From NCBI RefSeq assembly GCF_017307495.1, contig NZ_JAFKHE010000018.1, positions 1-64,000 of the forward strand: a stretch of 64,000 bases of DNA, in the 5' to 3' direction. The notes beneath the pieces were generated by a model. It was not told where the DNA came from. It saw only the letters and a program-made list of their open reading frames with translations, and did not search any database. A program made the translations under genes and the position numbers. The stretch is from Devosia sp. Its GTDB lineage: Bacteria; Pseudomonadota; Alphaproteobacteria; Rhizobiales; Devosiaceae. Position 1 is the stretch's first letter; every line of letters starts with the position of its first letter. Shown here one piece after another: positions 1 through 9,631 of the stretch.

Positions 1-245
1 GCACCGGCATGGCGCCACCCCGCGTGATAGCGGCTTGTCCGGCGAACCGGACCATGCCGCGCGTGCTTTGAGCCTGGGGCAACACGACTGCCACCCCACC
101 CAACCTCCCCTGCACCAACCACTCGTCATGATCTCGCTTCGGTGCAGCGAACGAGCGGGAGAATCGCACGGGTGCGGGGTGAGGGGGATAAGATTCTCAA
201 GGCTCGGCCTTCCGACCTCGCATGGCCGGGTAATCTGCCCCTTTT
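1..245. other. left edge, no gene supported
   Basis: This stretch lies downstream of the leftmost gene, which is read leftwards. I see no open frame with recognisable protein content. The sequence from about 100 to 190 has the GC-rich, partly self-complementary look of the intergenic repeats found elsewhere in the window, but the match is not clear enough to call. Confidence 0.4.
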
Positions 246-1073
246 CTAGACCCCCTTGGGATGGCTTACGTCCTTCTTCGGCACCTGCTTGAGCTTCTCG
301 AGCAGATACGCGTGGGTGGCCTTGTTGGCCACGATCATGGCGCCGGTCTGCTCGAAGTACTCCGGCCCCCTGCCCCACCAGTCGGTGACGATGCCGCCGG
401 CTTCCTCGACGAACAGGATGCCGGCCGCCGTGTCGACGAAACCGGTCTCCTCGTAGTAGCCCGTGAGGCGACCCATAGCGACATAGGCGCAGGAATTGGC
501 GGCACTGCCGACGATGCGGACGGCGCCGACGGGTGCGCGGATGGCATCGAGGCGTTCGTAGGAGCCGGGGTAGAGCGACAGGCCGGGCGTGGGCAGCCCC
601 GTGCCGATGCACATGAGGCCGATATCGGCCTGCTCGCTGACCTTAAGCCGTTCGCCGTTCATGAAGCTGCCCTGCCCCTTGATGGCAGTGAACATCTCGT
701 CGGCGGGGGGATTGAAGAGCACGCCGCAGACCGTCTCGTTGCCGCGACGGAGCGCGATCGAGATGGTGTAGTGCATGCCGTTGATGAAATTGGTGGTGCC
801 GTCGATGGGATCGACGAGCCAGCGGAACTCCTGGTCGTGCTTGTCGACGGGCGGGAATTCCTCGCCCGTGAAGCTCCAGTCCGGGTAGCGCTTGAAAAGG
901 TAGTTTCGGATGAGGAGTTCGGACTCCTTGTCGGCATCCGAAACGAAATCGGCCGGCCCCTTGATGCCGATTTCGATCTCGCGGAAGCGCTTGAAATAGC
1001 CCTGGGTCAGGGCACCCGCCTGGCGGGCGACCGACACCATGTCGTCGAGAACCGCCTCATAGGAAATGGTCAT
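246..1073 (-). CDS. inositol monophosphatase family phosphatase
   Basis: Soluble Mg2+-dependent phosphatase of the inositol monophosphatase fold, 275 aa, a normal length for the family. The metal site can be read: GEEF at residues 70-73, DPIDGTTNF at 88-96 and DTAAG at 214-218. The last motif is normally WDxAAG; the Asp is kept but the Trp is Val. Members act on inositol phosphates, sugar phosphates or 3'-phosphoadenosine nucleotides, and sequence alone does not decide which. It lies 71 bases downstream of galU on the same strand, so it may belong to the sugar-nucleotide operon; a role in sugar-phosphate turnover is inference. Confidence 0.88.
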   Translation of the reverse strand: MTISYEAVLDDMVSVARQAGALTQGYFKRFREIEIGIKGPADFVSDADKESELLIRNYLFKRYPDWSFTGEEFPPVDKHDQEFRWLVDPIDGTTNFINGMHYTISIALRRGNETVCGVLFNPPADEMFTAIKGQGSFMNGERLKVSEQADIGLMCIGTGLPTPGLSLYPGSYERLDAIRAPVGAVRIVGSAANSCAYVAMGRLTGYYEETGFVDTAAGILFVEEAGGIVTDWWGRGPEYFEQTGAMIVANKATHAYLLEKLKQVPKKDVSHPKGV

Positions 1074-1144
1074 GAATCACCGTCTGGTCTTGAGGCCGGC
1101 AGTGTAGCCGAAACAGGTGACGATTCGTGTGGCGGTGCCGGCCC

Positions 1145-2053
1145 TCAGGCCGGCTCGCTGTTCCGCGCCTCGGCCCCGTCGAGAAGACCCAGCTGGCCGA
1201 GCGCCTTGCGGAAATCCGGGCCAAGATCCGGCCGGTCGAGCGCAAACACGACGTTGGCGGTGAGGAAGCCGAGCTTGGAGCCGCAGTCGAACACGCGGCC
1301 ATCGTACTTCACGCCGGTGAAGTCCTGGGTACGGATGAGGACCTGCATGGCGTCGGTCAGCTGGATCTCGCCGCCGGCGCCGCGGGTCTGCTCGGAGAGG
1401 AGAGCAAAAATCTCGGGCTGAAGAATGTAGCGGCCGGAGATGAACAGGTTCGACGGTGCATCGGCGGGCTCGGGTTTTTCGACCATGCCGGTAATGCGGA
1501 AGCCGCTGTCGGGGCCCCCGCCGCGGGCGACAATGCCGTAACTTGAGACGTCCTTGGGATCGACTTCCTCGACGCCGACGATATTGCCGCCCATTTCCTC
1601 ATAGGCGGCCATCATCTGCTTCAGCACACCGGGCTTGGCCCTGAAGACCATGTCGGGCAGGAGCAGCGCGAAGGGCTGCTCGCCGACCAGCTCGCGGGCA
1701 CACCAAACTGCATGACCCAGCCCAAGCGGCTCCTGCTGGCGGGTGAAGCTGGTCTGGCCGGCGGAGGGCAAGTCCTTCTGCAACTCGCTGAGCGCCTCGG
1801 TCTTGCCGCGGATTTCGAGCGTGTGCTCGAGTTCGTACTGCCGGTCGAAATGGTCTTCGATGACGCCCTTGTTGCGGCCGGTGACGAAGACGAAGTGCTC
1901 GATGCCTGCTTCGCGCGCCTCATCGACCGCATACTGGATCAGCGGCCGGTCGACGACCGTCAGCATCTCCTTGGGCATGGCCTTGGTGGCCGGCAGAAAG
2001 CGGGTGCCGAGACCGGCTACCGGAAACACCGCTGTGCGTACGCGCTTTGGCAA
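1145..2053 (-). CDS. galU: UTP--glucose-1-phosphate uridylyltransferase
   Basis: Makes UDP-glucose from glucose-1-phosphate and UTP in the cytoplasm. The 302-aa protein has the bacterial GalU nucleotide-binding start [11 protein letters not shown] (residues 14-24), the PKEM lysine motif and the later EKP motif. The start is a TTG with AAAGGGA about 7 bases upstream; it gives the standard [13 protein letters not shown] beginning. It follows ugd after 39 bases, so the pair supplies UDP-glucose and then UDP-glucuronate for the polysaccharide genes across the divergent promoter. Confidence 0.95.
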   Translation of the reverse strand: MPKRVRTAVFPVAGLGTRFLPATKAMPKEMLTVVDRPLIQYAVDEAREAGIEHFVFVTGRNKGVIEDHFDRQYELEHTLEIRGKTEALSELQKDLPSAGQTSFTRQQEPLGLGHAVWCARELVGEQPFALLLPDMVFRAKPGVLKQMMAAYEEMGGNIVGVEEVDPKDVSSYGIVARGGGPDSGFRITGMVEKPEPADAPSNLFISGRYILQPEIFALLSEQTRGAGGEIQLTDAMQVLIRTQDFTGVKYDGRVFDCGSKLGFLTANVVFALDRPDLGPDFRKALGQLGLLDGAEARNSEPA

Positions 2054-2092
2054 GTTCGATCCCTTTTCGCCGTTGCGGAGGCTTGGTCGCCG

Positions 2093-3484
2093 TCAGTCTA
2101 CCTGACGCCGCCCGATGGGGAAGTAGGCCAGGCCCGCCTCCTCCACTGCCGACGGTTCATACATGTTTCGCCCATCGAAGATGGCTTTCTTTGTCAGCCT
2201 CGTGGCGAGGACGGAAAAATCCGGCGCGCGGAACGCTTTCCACTCGGTGACGATGACCAGCGCGTCGGCGCCCTCGACGGCCTCGTTGGCGCTCCCGGCG
2301 AAGGTGAGTGCGTCATGCGCGCCATCGAGGTCAAGCGCAAGCACGCGCCTCGCTTCCTCCATGGCGACCGGATCGAAAGCACGGACTCGGGCGCCGCGAC
2401 CGATCAGATCGGCGATCAGCACGCGGCTAGGGGCGTCGCGCATGTCGTCGGTGTTGGGCTTGAAGGCGAGCCCCCAGACGGCGAAGGTCAGCCCGCTGAG
2501 GTCGTCTCCGAAGCGGCCGCGGATCTTGCGGCCAAGGACTTCCTTCTGGGCGGTGTTGGCGTCTTCGACCGCCTCGAGGATACGGAGCGAGCGGCCGTGC
2601 TCGGCGGCGCTGCGGCGCAGCGCGCTGACATCTTTTGGAAAGCAGCTGCCGCCGTAACCGGTGCCGGCGTACAGGAAGCTGTAGCCGATGCGGGGGTCCG
2701 AGCCGATGCCGCGGCGCACCAGTTCGATGTCGGCGCCGAGGTCCTCGGCCAGGTTGGCGAGTTCATTCATAAAGGAGATGCGCGTCGCCAGCATGGCGTT
2801 CGCCGCATATTTGGTGAGCTCTGCCGAGCGCACGTCCATAACCATGGTCCGGTCGCGGTTGAGCGTGAACGGGGCGTAGAGATAGCGCATAAGTTCGAGC
2901 CCGCGCCGACCGCTGGTCGTATTGTCGGCGCCGATGACGATGCGGTCGGGCCGGCTGAAATCGGCGACGGCGGCGCCCTCCTTGAGGAACTCAGGGTTGG
3001 AGACGACGGTGAAATCGGGCTGGCCGAGCCGGATCCGCTCTTCCGGATCGGCGGCAAAGCCCCGCGTGACCAGTTCCTCGGTTACGGCGGCGGCGACGAG
3101 GTCAGCAGTGCCGACCGGGACGGTGGACTTGTCGGCAATCACCCTGAAGCCGTTGAGATGCTGGCCGATGGAGTGGGCGACAGACAGCACGTATTTCAGG
3201 TCGGCCGAGCCGTTCTCGTCGGGCGGCGTGCCAACGGCGATGAACAGCACCTCGCCGTGGTCGACGCCCTGGGCGATGTCAGTGGTAAAGCTCAGGCGCC
3301 CAGCCTCGCGGCTGCCGGCGACGATGGCGTCGAGGCCCGGCTCGTAGATGGGCATGCCGCCGTCGTTCAGCAGCGCGATCTTGTCCTCGTCGACATCGAC
3401 GCAGACGACCTGGTTGCCCGCATCGGCCAGGCAGGCCCCCGTGACCAGCCCGACATAGCCGGAGCCAAAGACCGTGACTTTCAT
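2093..3484 (-). CDS. ugd: UDP-glucose 6-dehydrogenase
   Basis: NAD-dependent four-electron oxidation of UDP-glucose to UDP-glucuronate. The 463-aa protein has the N-terminal Rossmann motif GSGYVG (7-12), the NPEFLKEG substrate-loop motif near 163-170, the catalytic cysteine in GGSCFPKD (Cys281), and the C-terminal [13 protein letters not shown] segment. It is the first gene of a leftward operon (ugd-galU-IMPase) that starts from the same intergenic region as the rightward polysaccharide operon. Confidence 0.96.
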   Translation of the reverse strand: MKVTVFGSGYVGLVTGACLADAGNQVVCVDVDEDKIALLNDGGMPIYEPGLDAIVAGSREAGRLSFTTDIAQGVDHGEVLFIAVGTPPDENGSADLKYVLSVAHSIGQHLNGFRVIADKSTVPVGTADLVAAAVTEELVTRGFAADPEERIRLGQPDFTVVSNPEFLKEGAAVADFSRPDRIVIGADNTTSGRRGLELMRYLYAPFTLNRDRTMVMDVRSAELTKYAANAMLATRISFMNELANLAEDLGADIELVRRGIGSDPRIGYSFLYAGTGYGGSCFPKDVSALRRSAAEHGRSLRILEAVEDANTAQKEVLGRKIRGRFGDDLSGLTFAVWGLAFKPNTDDMRDAPSRVLIADLIGRGARVRAFDPVAMEEARRVLALDLDGAHDALTFAGSANEAVEGADALVIVTEWKAFRAPDFSVLATRLTKKAIFDGRNMYEPSAVEEAGLAYFPIGRRQVD

Positions 3485-3928
3485 TCATCGCCTCAAATGG
3501 TTCGCTGCAGCATACATATGCCGGATGGCCGCGCAGCAAATATCGATGAGCTCCAGAGCACACGGTTAAGGAACGTGGGTAACACGCCCGCCGCGCCGAT
3601 AAGGCTCGCCAGGGCAAGACGGCGGCGCGTGGGGACGCTAGGCTTAAGCGGATGCCCCTCTACTTTCCCCCTAGATGCGCATTGCAAGTAGCGATGACCT
3701 TAAGCCGGCCTCATGACAAAGATGGAAAACCCTCTTGTTGATTGTCCTGACAATGCATGCGTCTCGTGTCTTCCGGTGCTGCGGTCATCGGTCATTCGAC
3801 AGTCGTCGTCGACCAAAACAATTTTACGCTTGTACAGCCCCATTAACATATTGTTAATATCCATCCGGGGGGGGCGGCCATGGGCACACTTGCCGGCAGC
3901 CGCAGGCATCAACGATCTGGGGCAGTTG
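3485..3928. promoter_or_regulatory. divergent promoter region of the exopolysaccharide locus
   Basis: Gap of 444 bases between ugd (leftwards) and the phosphoglycosyltransferase gene (rightwards). It is AT-richer than its surroundings from about 3700 to 3865 and holds a perfect 17-base palindrome around 3850, described as a CtrA-type box. A rightward open frame can be read from 3713 in phase with the transferase, but its first 72 codons have no transferase-like content, so I treat them as leader. Confidence 0.6.
3842..3858. promoter_or_regulatory. CtrA-type box (TTAA-N7-TTAA) in a perfect palindrome
   Basis: The sequence ATTAACA TAT TGTTAAT is a perfect 7-3-7 inverted repeat. It contains TTAA at 3843-3846 and 3854-3857, separated by exactly seven bases, which is the full-site consensus of the alphaproteobacterial cell-cycle regulator CtrA. 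It lies 71 bases upstream of the phosphoglycosyltransferase start. Binding by CtrA is inferred from the consensus only. Confidence 0.6.
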
Positions 3929-4732
3929 ATGAGCGATACCTATGATGATGCGCGGCAAATACTTCGCCGGCGCGGCGGGAGTGCTGCGGGAGCTGATGCG
4001 AGGCGCAGGCGGGCGTCCGGATCTGGGTGGGGCGCAGAAAACTGTACAGTGGCCTGGCAGAGTGGACTGCCGCTCTGGCTGAGCGGAGGCACACCCTCGG
4101 TGCGTCCAGCCGGGCGTTGGCTGGGCCTGCAACTGCGGCTCAAGCGGCTGCTGATCGACATCCCGCTGTCGGCGATGTCGCTGATCGTGCTGTCGCCGCT
4201 CCTGATCGGGCTCGCGGTCGCCATCCGCCTCACCTCCAAAGGCCCTGCCCTATTCAGGCAACCGCGCGTCGGCCTGGGTGGCAGCGACTTCATGATGCTG
4301 AAGTTCCGCACGATGCGGATCGAGGCCTGCGACGCCACCGGCCTGGCGCAGGTGGTCGCCGACGACGACCGGGTCACGCCAGTCGGGCGGTTCCTGCGCG
4401 CAACCAGTCTCGACGAACTGCCGCAGCTCTGGAACGTCCTGGTCGGCGACATGGCCATCGTCGGGCCGCGCCCGATGGTGCGAGGACAGCGCGCGGCCGG
4501 GGTCGAGTACCGTGAGGCCGTGCCGTATTACGACTACCGCCATCGCGTCAGGCCGGGCCTTTCGGGCTGGGCGCAGGCCAACGGACTGCGCGGTCCGACG
4601 ACCGAAATCAAGTCGGCCAAGGACCGCATAGACCATGACTGCGCCTACGTGCAAAACTTCTCGCTGGCACTCGATGTGAGGATCATCATCCAGACCATCG
4701 CGCGCGAATTCCTGACGGGATCGGGCGTGTAG
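3929..4732 (+). CDS. exopolysaccharide sugar transferase (initiating phosphoglycosyltransferase)
   Basis: Monotopic phosphoglycosyltransferase (bacterial sugar transferase family) expected to load the first sugar phosphate onto undecaprenyl phosphate at the inner membrane. From the ATG at 3929 the protein has 267 aa: a poorly conserved Arg-rich head, one membrane-dipping hairpin ([17 protein letters not shown]), then the catalytic domain with [25 protein letters not shown] and VGPRPM, and a GLSGWAQ segment. It has no long CoA-binding or multi-TM N-terminus, so it is the short PglC/WcaJ-core form. I chose 3929 because homology begins after it. It is the first gene of the rightward polysaccharide operon. 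Confidence 0.88.
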   Translation: MSDTYDDARQILRRRGGSAAGADARRRRASGSGWGAENCTVAWQSGLPLWLSGGTPSVRPAGRWLGLQLRLKRLLIDIPLSAMSLIVLSPLLIGLAVAIRLTSKGPALFRQPRVGLGGSDFMMLKFRTMRIEACDATGLAQVVADDDRVTPVGRFLRATSLDELPQLWNVLVGDMAIVGPRPMVRGQRAAGVEYREAVPYYDYRHRVRPGLSGWAQANGLRGPTTEIKSAKDRIDHDCAYVQNFSLALDVRIIIQTIAREFLTGSGV

Positions 4733-4766
4733 CCATCGCCACCAACGACAAGATCGAGTTTCGAGC

Positions 4767-5831
4767 GTGACCAAACGCGTTGCATTGATAACGGGAATAA
4801 CCGGCCAGGACGGCGCCTACCTGGCGCGGTTGCTGCTTGAGAAGGGCTATACCGTCCATGGCATCAAACGGCGGTCGTCGTCGTTCAACACCGGCCGGAT
4901 CGAGGACATCTACGAGGATCCGCACGTCGAGGATCAGCGACTGATCCTGCACTACGGCGACATGACCGACTCCACGAACCTGATCCGGATCGTGCAGGAG
5001 GTCCAGCCCGACGAAATCTACAACCTCGCCGCCCAGAGCCATGTTGCGGTGAGCTTCGAGACGCCCGAATACACCGCGAATGCCGACGCCATCGGCACGC
5101 TGCGCCTGCTGGAGGCGATCCGCATCCTGAAAATGGAGCACAAGACCCGCTTCTACCAGGCTTCCACTTCGGAGCTGTACGGCCTAGTCCAGGAAGTGCC
5201 GCAAAAGGAAACGACACCGTTCTATCCGCGCTCGCCCTACGCGGCGGCCAAGCTCTATGCCTACTGGATCGTGGTGAACTACCGCGAGGCCTACGGCATC
5301 CACGCGAGCAACGGCATCCTGTTCAACCACGAGAGCCCGCTGCGCGGAGAGACGTTCGTCACCCGAAAAATCACCCGAGCGGCGGCGGCCATCCGGCTGG
5401 GCAAGCAGGACAAGCTGTACCTCGGCAACCTCGATGCCAAGCGCGACTGGGGCCACGCCGAAGAATATGTGCGCGGCATGTGGATGATGGTGCAGCAGGA
5501 CGAGCCGGACGACTACGTGCTGGCAACGGGAGAGACGACGGCAGTGCGTTCGTTCGTCGAATGGGCCTTCGCCGACGTGGGGATCGCGCTCGAGTGGCGC
5601 GGAGCGGGCGTCGCGGAGAAGGGTTACGACGCCGCGACTGGCCAGTGCCGGGTCGAGGTGGACCCGCGCTACTTCCGACCGACCGAGGTAGACCTGTTGA
5701 TCGGCGATCCCAGCAAGGCGCGCAACAAGCTGGGTTGGACGCACACGAAGTCGGCCCGGGAAATCGCCCGCGAGATGGTCAACGAGGATCTGAAGATCAT
5801 GCAGACGGCCACCGTGATGAAGGAGGCCTGA
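4767..5831 (+). CDS. gmd: GDP-mannose 4,6-dehydratase
   Basis: Converts GDP-D-mannose to GDP-4-keto-6-deoxymannose, the first step to GDP-L-fucose. The 354-aa protein is an extended SDR with [11 protein letters not shown] at the N-terminus, the YxxxK catalytic pair in [10 protein letters not shown], and the family-specific [15 protein letters not shown]. The start is GTG. Its TGA overlaps the ATG of the next gene (ATGA), so the two enzymes are translationally coupled. Substrate comes from manC, encoded on the opposite strand further right. Confidence 0.96.
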   Translation: MTKRVALITGITGQDGAYLARLLLEKGYTVHGIKRRSSSFNTGRIEDIYEDPHVEDQRLILHYGDMTDSTNLIRIVQEVQPDEIYNLAAQSHVAVSFETPEYTANADAIGTLRLLEAIRILKMEHKTRFYQASTSELYGLVQEVPQKETTPFYPRSPYAAAKLYAYWIVVNYREAYGIHASNGILFNHESPLRGETFVTRKITRAAAAIRLGKQDKLYLGNLDAKRDWGHAEEYVRGMWMMVQQDEPDDYVLATGETTAVRSFVEWAFADVGIALEWRGAGVAEKGYDAATGQCRVEVDPRYFRPTEVDLLIGDPSKARNKLGWTHTKSAREIAREMVNEDLKIMQTATVMKEA

Positions 5832-6778
5832 TGTACGAGCTCAAGGGCAAGCGCATCTGGGTGGCCGGCCATCGCGGCATGGTCGGGTCGGCCGTGGCGC
5901 GGCGGCTCGAAAGCGAGGAGTGCACCATCCTCACTGCGACGCGGGCCGAGCTGGACCTGACGCGCCAGGCCGAGGTGGAACGCTTTGTCAGCGAAACCCG
6001 GCCGAACGTCATCGTGCTGGCTGCGGCCAAGGTCGGCGGCATCCTCGCCAACGACACCTACCCCGCCGACTTCCTGTTCGAGAACCTCGTGATCGAGAAC
6101 AACATCTTCGGGGCGGCGCATGCGGGTGGGGTGAACCGTCTGCTGTTCCTGGGCTCGAGTTGCATCTACCCCAGGCTGGCGCCGCAGCCGATCACCGAGG
6201 ATGCGCTGCTGACCGGGCCGCTCGAGGAAACCAACGAGTGGTACGCGATCGCCAAGATCGCCGGGATCAAGCTGGCGCAGGCGTTCCGCAAGCAATATGG
6301 CCACGACTACATCTCGGCCATGCCGACCAACCTCTATGGGCCGGGCGACAATTTCGACCTCAAGTCGAGCCATGTGCTGCCGGCGCTGATCCGCAAGGCG
6401 CACGAGGCCAAGCTCCGGCGCGCCGAGAGCGTCACCGTATGGGGCACCGGAACGCCGCGCCGCGAGTTTCTGCACGCCGACGACTGCGCCGACGCGCTGG
6501 TGTTCCTGCTCAAGACCTATTCTGGCGTTGAGCAAGTCAATGTCGGCTCAGGCGAGGACCTGAGCATTCTCGAGTTGACGCAACTGGTCTGCCGGGTCGT
6601 CGGCTTCGAGGGCCGGATCGTCCATGACCTGACGAAGCCCGACGGCACGCCGCGCAAGCTGATGAGCGCCGACAAGTTGCGCGCCATGGGCTGGTCCCCC
6701 CGCATCGAGCTCGAGGCGGGCATCGCCGAGACCTATCGCTGGTTCCTCGATCATGAGGCCGAGGGAAGAGCGGCATGA
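5831..6778 (+). CDS. fcl: GDP-L-fucose synthase
   Basis: NADPH-dependent epimerase/reductase that finishes GDP-L-fucose synthesis from the Gmd product. It has 315 aa with GHRGMVGSAV at the N-terminus, GSSCIYP, and the YxxxK pair in NEWYAIAKIAG, all family hallmarks. The ATG at 5831 shares bases with the gmd stop codon. Together with gmd and manC it indicates that fucose is part of the exported glycan. Confidence 0.96.
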   Translation: MYELKGKRIWVAGHRGMVGSAVARRLESEECTILTATRAELDLTRQAEVERFVSETRPNVIVLAAAKVGGILANDTYPADFLFENLVIENNIFGAAHAGGVNRLLFLGSSCIYPRLAPQPITEDALLTGPLEETNEWYAIAKIAGIKLAQAFRKQYGHDYISAMPTNLYGPGDNFDLKSSHVLPALIRKAHEAKLRRAESVTVWGTGTPRREFLHADDCADALVFLLKTYSGVEQVNVGSGEDLSILELTQLVCRVVGFEGRIVHDLTKPDGTPRKLMSADKLRAMGWSPRIELEAGIAETYRWFLDHEAEGRAA

Positions 6779-6805
6779 CCCAACAGCTTCCAATGGAGGT
6801 CCGAC

Positions 6806-7768
6806 TTGTCGCATGAAGTCGTGATCTTCGGCGGAAGCGGCTTTTTCGGCATGCATCTGTGCCGATACCTCTCGGCTCGGCCCGATGTCGGTCGGATCGT
6901 CGTCGCCGACCTTGTGCCGCCGCGTGAAATGCGTCCCAAGGTGGAATATGTCCGTTGCGACGTGCGCGAGCCGATCGCCGTCGAGGTGTTCGGGCCTCCC
7001 GTGATCTACAACTTCGCCGCCGTGCACACGACGCCGGGTCATGCGGACTGGGAGTACTACTGGACCAACGTGCGCGGTGCGATCGAGGTGTGCCGATTCG
7101 CCGACCGGGCGGGAGCGGAACGCATCAACTTTACCTCGACGATGGGAGTCTATGGCCCGCAGGAGGAGCGTGTCGACGAGGACACAGTCCCTCGGCCGAG
7201 CACGGCATATGGACGGTCAAAGCTCCTCGCCGAACAGACGCACGAAGACTGGCAGAAGGCGCGGCCAGGGCGGCGACTGGTCATCATCCGGCCTGCGGTG
7301 ACCTTCGGTGAAGGGGAGCGCGGCAACTTTACGCGCCTGGCCAGGCTCCTGAGGCGCGGGCTGTTCGTCTATCCGGCGCGCAAGGACACGATCAAGGCGT
7401 GCGCGCCGGTCGAGCAGCTACCGGCCTGCATCGACTTCATGGCGCAAGCGGACGAGCCTGTGGTTCGGTTCATCTACGCTTACCCGGAACGGACCACGAC
7501 GGAGGCGATCAACTGCGCCTTCGCCCAGGCGGCAGGCTTCCGCCCGCCAGCGATCGTCGTACCCGAGGGCATGATCATGGCCACGGCGGTCGTCTTCGAA
7601 CTCATCAATCGGCTGGGGATCAGGACCTCGATCAACCGGGCACGGGTGCGCAAGCTGATCCAGTCCACCAACGTTTATCCGGCCGAGCTCGAGCGCCGCG
7701 GCTGGAGGTTCTCGTTGTCTCTGCCGGAGGCGCTGGCCAACTGGAAGAAGGCGAGCGACTTCCAATGA
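6806..7768 (+). CDS. NAD-dependent epimerase/dehydratase (extended SDR)
   Basis: A 320-aa extended short-chain dehydrogenase/reductase, probably acting on a nucleotide sugar. N-terminal GGSGFFG binds the dinucleotide and YGRSK supplies the catalytic Tyr and Lys. The start is TTG: GGAGG lies six bases upstream at about 6795 and the frame gives SHEVVIFGGSG directly. The product sugar cannot be read from sequence. The stop overlaps the ATG of the following glycosyltransferase remnant (ATGA), so the operon was built for coupled translation. Confidence 0.85.
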   Translation: MSHEVVIFGGSGFFGMHLCRYLSARPDVGRIVVADLVPPREMRPKVEYVRCDVREPIAVEVFGPPVIYNFAAVHTTPGHADWEYYWTNVRGAIEVCRFADRAGAERINFTSTMGVYGPQEERVDEDTVPRPSTAYGRSKLLAEQTHEDWQKARPGRRLVIIRPAVTFGEGERGNFTRLARLLRRGLFVYPARKDTIKACAPVEQLPACIDFMAQADEPVVRFIYAYPERTTTEAINCAFAQAAGFRPPAIVVPEGMIMATAVVFELINRLGIRTSINRARVRKLIQSTNVYPAELERRGWRFSLSLPEALANWKKASDFQ

Positions 7769-8067
7769 ACCTGCACCAGAAGACGCCGAGCCTGTTCTTC
7801 CATGACTACGGCGGCCATGCCTTCACGGCGCAACTGGCCCGCGCCATGTCGCGGCGCGGCTACGCGGTCACCTACGCATCGTCCAACGAATTCGGGACGC
7901 CCAAGGGACGAGTGCAGGGTCGCGAAACCGACCCCGAGCAGTTTCGCGCCATCGGCATCAGCGTCGGCGAGCGCTTCGACAAGCAGAACCTGGTGAAGCG
8001 CCAGCGCCAGCAGGCGCGCTACGCAACCGTGGCAGCCGAGGCCATGCGCCGGGCTCGCCCAGGCCTG
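7765..8067 (+). pseudogene. N-terminal fragment of a WbuB/WcaI-type glycosyltransferase
   Basis: From the ATG at 7765 the frame encodes about 100 aa that look like the N-terminal acceptor domain of WbuB/WcaI-like family 4 glycosyltransferases: FFHDYGGHAFTAQLARAM, then NEFGTPKG, then FDKQNLVKRQRQ. Similarity stops abruptly after RRARPG near 8060; the expected continuation of that family is absent. The frame stays open to 8514 but encodes nonsense there, while real glycosyltransferase sequence continues in another frame. I read it as the surviving front part of a gene fused to the tail of another. Confidence 0.65.
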
Positions 8068-8125
8068 GACGTTTCAGTGCCTGGCGGTCTTCATCTGGTC
8101 TATCTGGCGCGGGAGGCCCTATGTC

Positions 8126-8977
8126 GTGTCCCCGCATGGCATGCTCGAGGCGTGGATTCTTGCGCGGTCGAGGCGGCTAAAGGCCATGGTCTCGTGGCTG
8201 TATCAGGACCGGTTTCTAAGGCGCGCTACGGTGTTTCACGTGCTGACCGAAAAGGAACGAAAGGATGTCACGCGCCTCGCCCCCGGGCGACCATGTCACC
8301 TGGTCCCCAATTTCGCAGAGCTGCCGGTGAACCAGGCTTGCGCACCGACCTGGTGGCGTTCCGAGTTCAACGGAAGGACGATCTATCTCTACCTCGGCCG
8401 CATTCACGAGAAGAAGGGTTGGCGAGAACTCTGCGAGGCGTGGGACCTGGCCTGTGCAAGGGATCGCGCCTTCGCGGCCACCAGCCAGCTGGTGTTCTGC
8501 GGGTGGGTCGATGATTCCCCGTCATTTGAGCCTGCCCTGCGACGGCTCTCCGAAAAGCACGGAAACGCACTGTTCGCCGGCCCGCAGTTCGGATCGGCGC
8601 GTGGCGGCAGCCTGGCTGTCGCCGACGCATTCATCCTGCCGTCACGCAGCGAGGGCCTGCCGATGGTCGTCCTGGAGGCATGGGCAGCCGGGGTGCCGGT
8701 CATGATGACCAAGGAATGCAACCTTGCCATCGGCTTCGAGGCAGGTGCGGCCCTGGAGATCGGCTGGACGACAGAGGCAATTGTTGATGGCCTGGGTCGG
8801 TTCGCGGCACTCGCCAGCGAGGCGCGGGCCGGACTGTCGGCGGCAGGCATCGCCCTGGTGGAAGCGCATTTCTCGGCAAGCCGCACTGGCGACCTGATGG
8901 CGCGAATGTATCAGGGTTGCCTGGTTCAGTCGGGTGCGCTGTCCGAGATGGACGCTACACCGAAGGACGCCGAATGA
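8126..8977 (+). CDS. glycosyltransferase C-terminal part (GT4 type), probably truncated
   Basis: Encodes the back half of a different GT4 glycosyltransferase: VVSPHGMLEAW, a FHVLTEKE segment, then the nucleotide-sugar-binding domain with YLYLGRIHEKKGW, LPSRSEGLPMVVLEAWAAG and VMMTKECN. Recognisable sequence begins before the GTG at 8126: the same frame reads WTFQCLAVFIWSIWRGRPY from about 8067, so the true N-terminus of this enzyme is missing. The donor-binding half may be expressed but cannot form a complete GT-B enzyme alone. Its TGA overlaps the ATG of the acetyltransferase gene. Confidence 0.7.
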   Translation: MSPHGMLEAWILARSRRLKAMVSWLYQDRFLRRATVFHVLTEKERKDVTRLAPGRPCHLVPNFAELPVNQACAPTWWRSEFNGRTIYLYLGRIHEKKGWRELCEAWDLACARDRAFAATSQLVFCGWVDDSPSFEPALRRLSEKHGNALFAGPQFGSARGGSLAVADAFILPSRSEGLPMVVLEAWAAGVPVMMTKECNLAIGFEAGAALEIGWTTEAIVDGLGRFAALASEARAGLSAAGIALVEAHFSASRTGDLMARMYQGCLVQSGALSEMDATPKDAE

Positions 8978-9552
8978 CCCGGGGCAGAGACATCCTCACC
9001 GCAAGCAGCAAGTCGCGGGAGGGCGGGCCGAGCTTCACCCTGCGCAACCGGCTGTTTCGCGCTTTGTGGATCGTGGCCTGGACGTTGCTGGCGCGGTGGA
9101 CGCCGCCGCCGTTGCATGGGTGGCGGCGGGGGGTGCTGAGAGCGTTCGGCGCCAAGGTGGGCAAGGGCGTGCGGATCTATGGCAGCACGCGGGTGTGGTA
9201 TCCGCCCAACCTCGTTCTGGGCGACCATGTCGCCATCGGCTGGCAGGTCAAGCTCTACAACCAGGGCATGGTGACGATCGAGGACTACGCGATCGTCTCG
9301 CAGCATACCCACGTGGTGGCGGGGACGCATGATATCGACGACCCGTATTTCCAGCTGCAGGTGCGCCCGATCCGGATCGGCAGGCAGGCCTGGGTGGCCT
9401 CGGGTGCCTTCGTCGGGCCGGGCGTGACAGTGGGCGAAGGGGCAGTGCTCGGAGCGCGCGGCGTCGCCTTTCGCGACTTGATGCCGTGGACCGTCTATCG
9501 CGGCAATCCTGCAGTCGAGATCAAGAAGCGCAGGCCGTTCACCCTACCCTGA
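8974..9552 (+). CDS. WcaF-type acyl/acetyltransferase (hexapeptide repeat)
   Basis: 192-aa left-handed beta-helix acetyltransferase resembling colanic-acid WcaF, expected to O-acetylate a sugar of the exopolysaccharide. The N-terminal helical part (RNRLFRALWIVAW) is followed by hexapeptide-type turns (GKGVRIYGSTRVWYPP, LGDHVAIG), a QHTHVVAGTHD segment containing the probable catalytic His, and the closing VYRGNPA motif. The ATG overlaps the stop of the glycosyltransferase gene. Confidence 0.85.
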   Translation: MTRGRDILTASSKSREGGPSFTLRNRLFRALWIVAWTLLARWTPPPLHGWRRGVLRAFGAKVGKGVRIYGSTRVWYPPNLVLGDHVAIGWQVKLYNQGMVTIEDYAIVSQHTHVVAGTHDIDDPYFQLQVRPIRIGRQAWVASGAFVGPGVTVGEGAVLGARGVAFRDLMPWTVYRGNPAVEIKKRRPFTLP

Positions 9553-9631
9553 TGGGTCCGTAGTCGTCCCGACGCGACGACTGCCGCCGGCTCGCTAGTC
9601 TCGTTTCCGGATCGAGCCGGGACGGTAAGCC

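Noticed and set aside
35..292. 85-codon rightward frame at the left edge
   Set aside because: No recognisable protein content; it overlaps the end of the IMPase gene on the other strand.
1712..3691. Very long antisense frame across galU and ugd
   Set aside because: It mirrors two certain genes. High GC at third positions leaves antisense frames open, and its translation has no domain.
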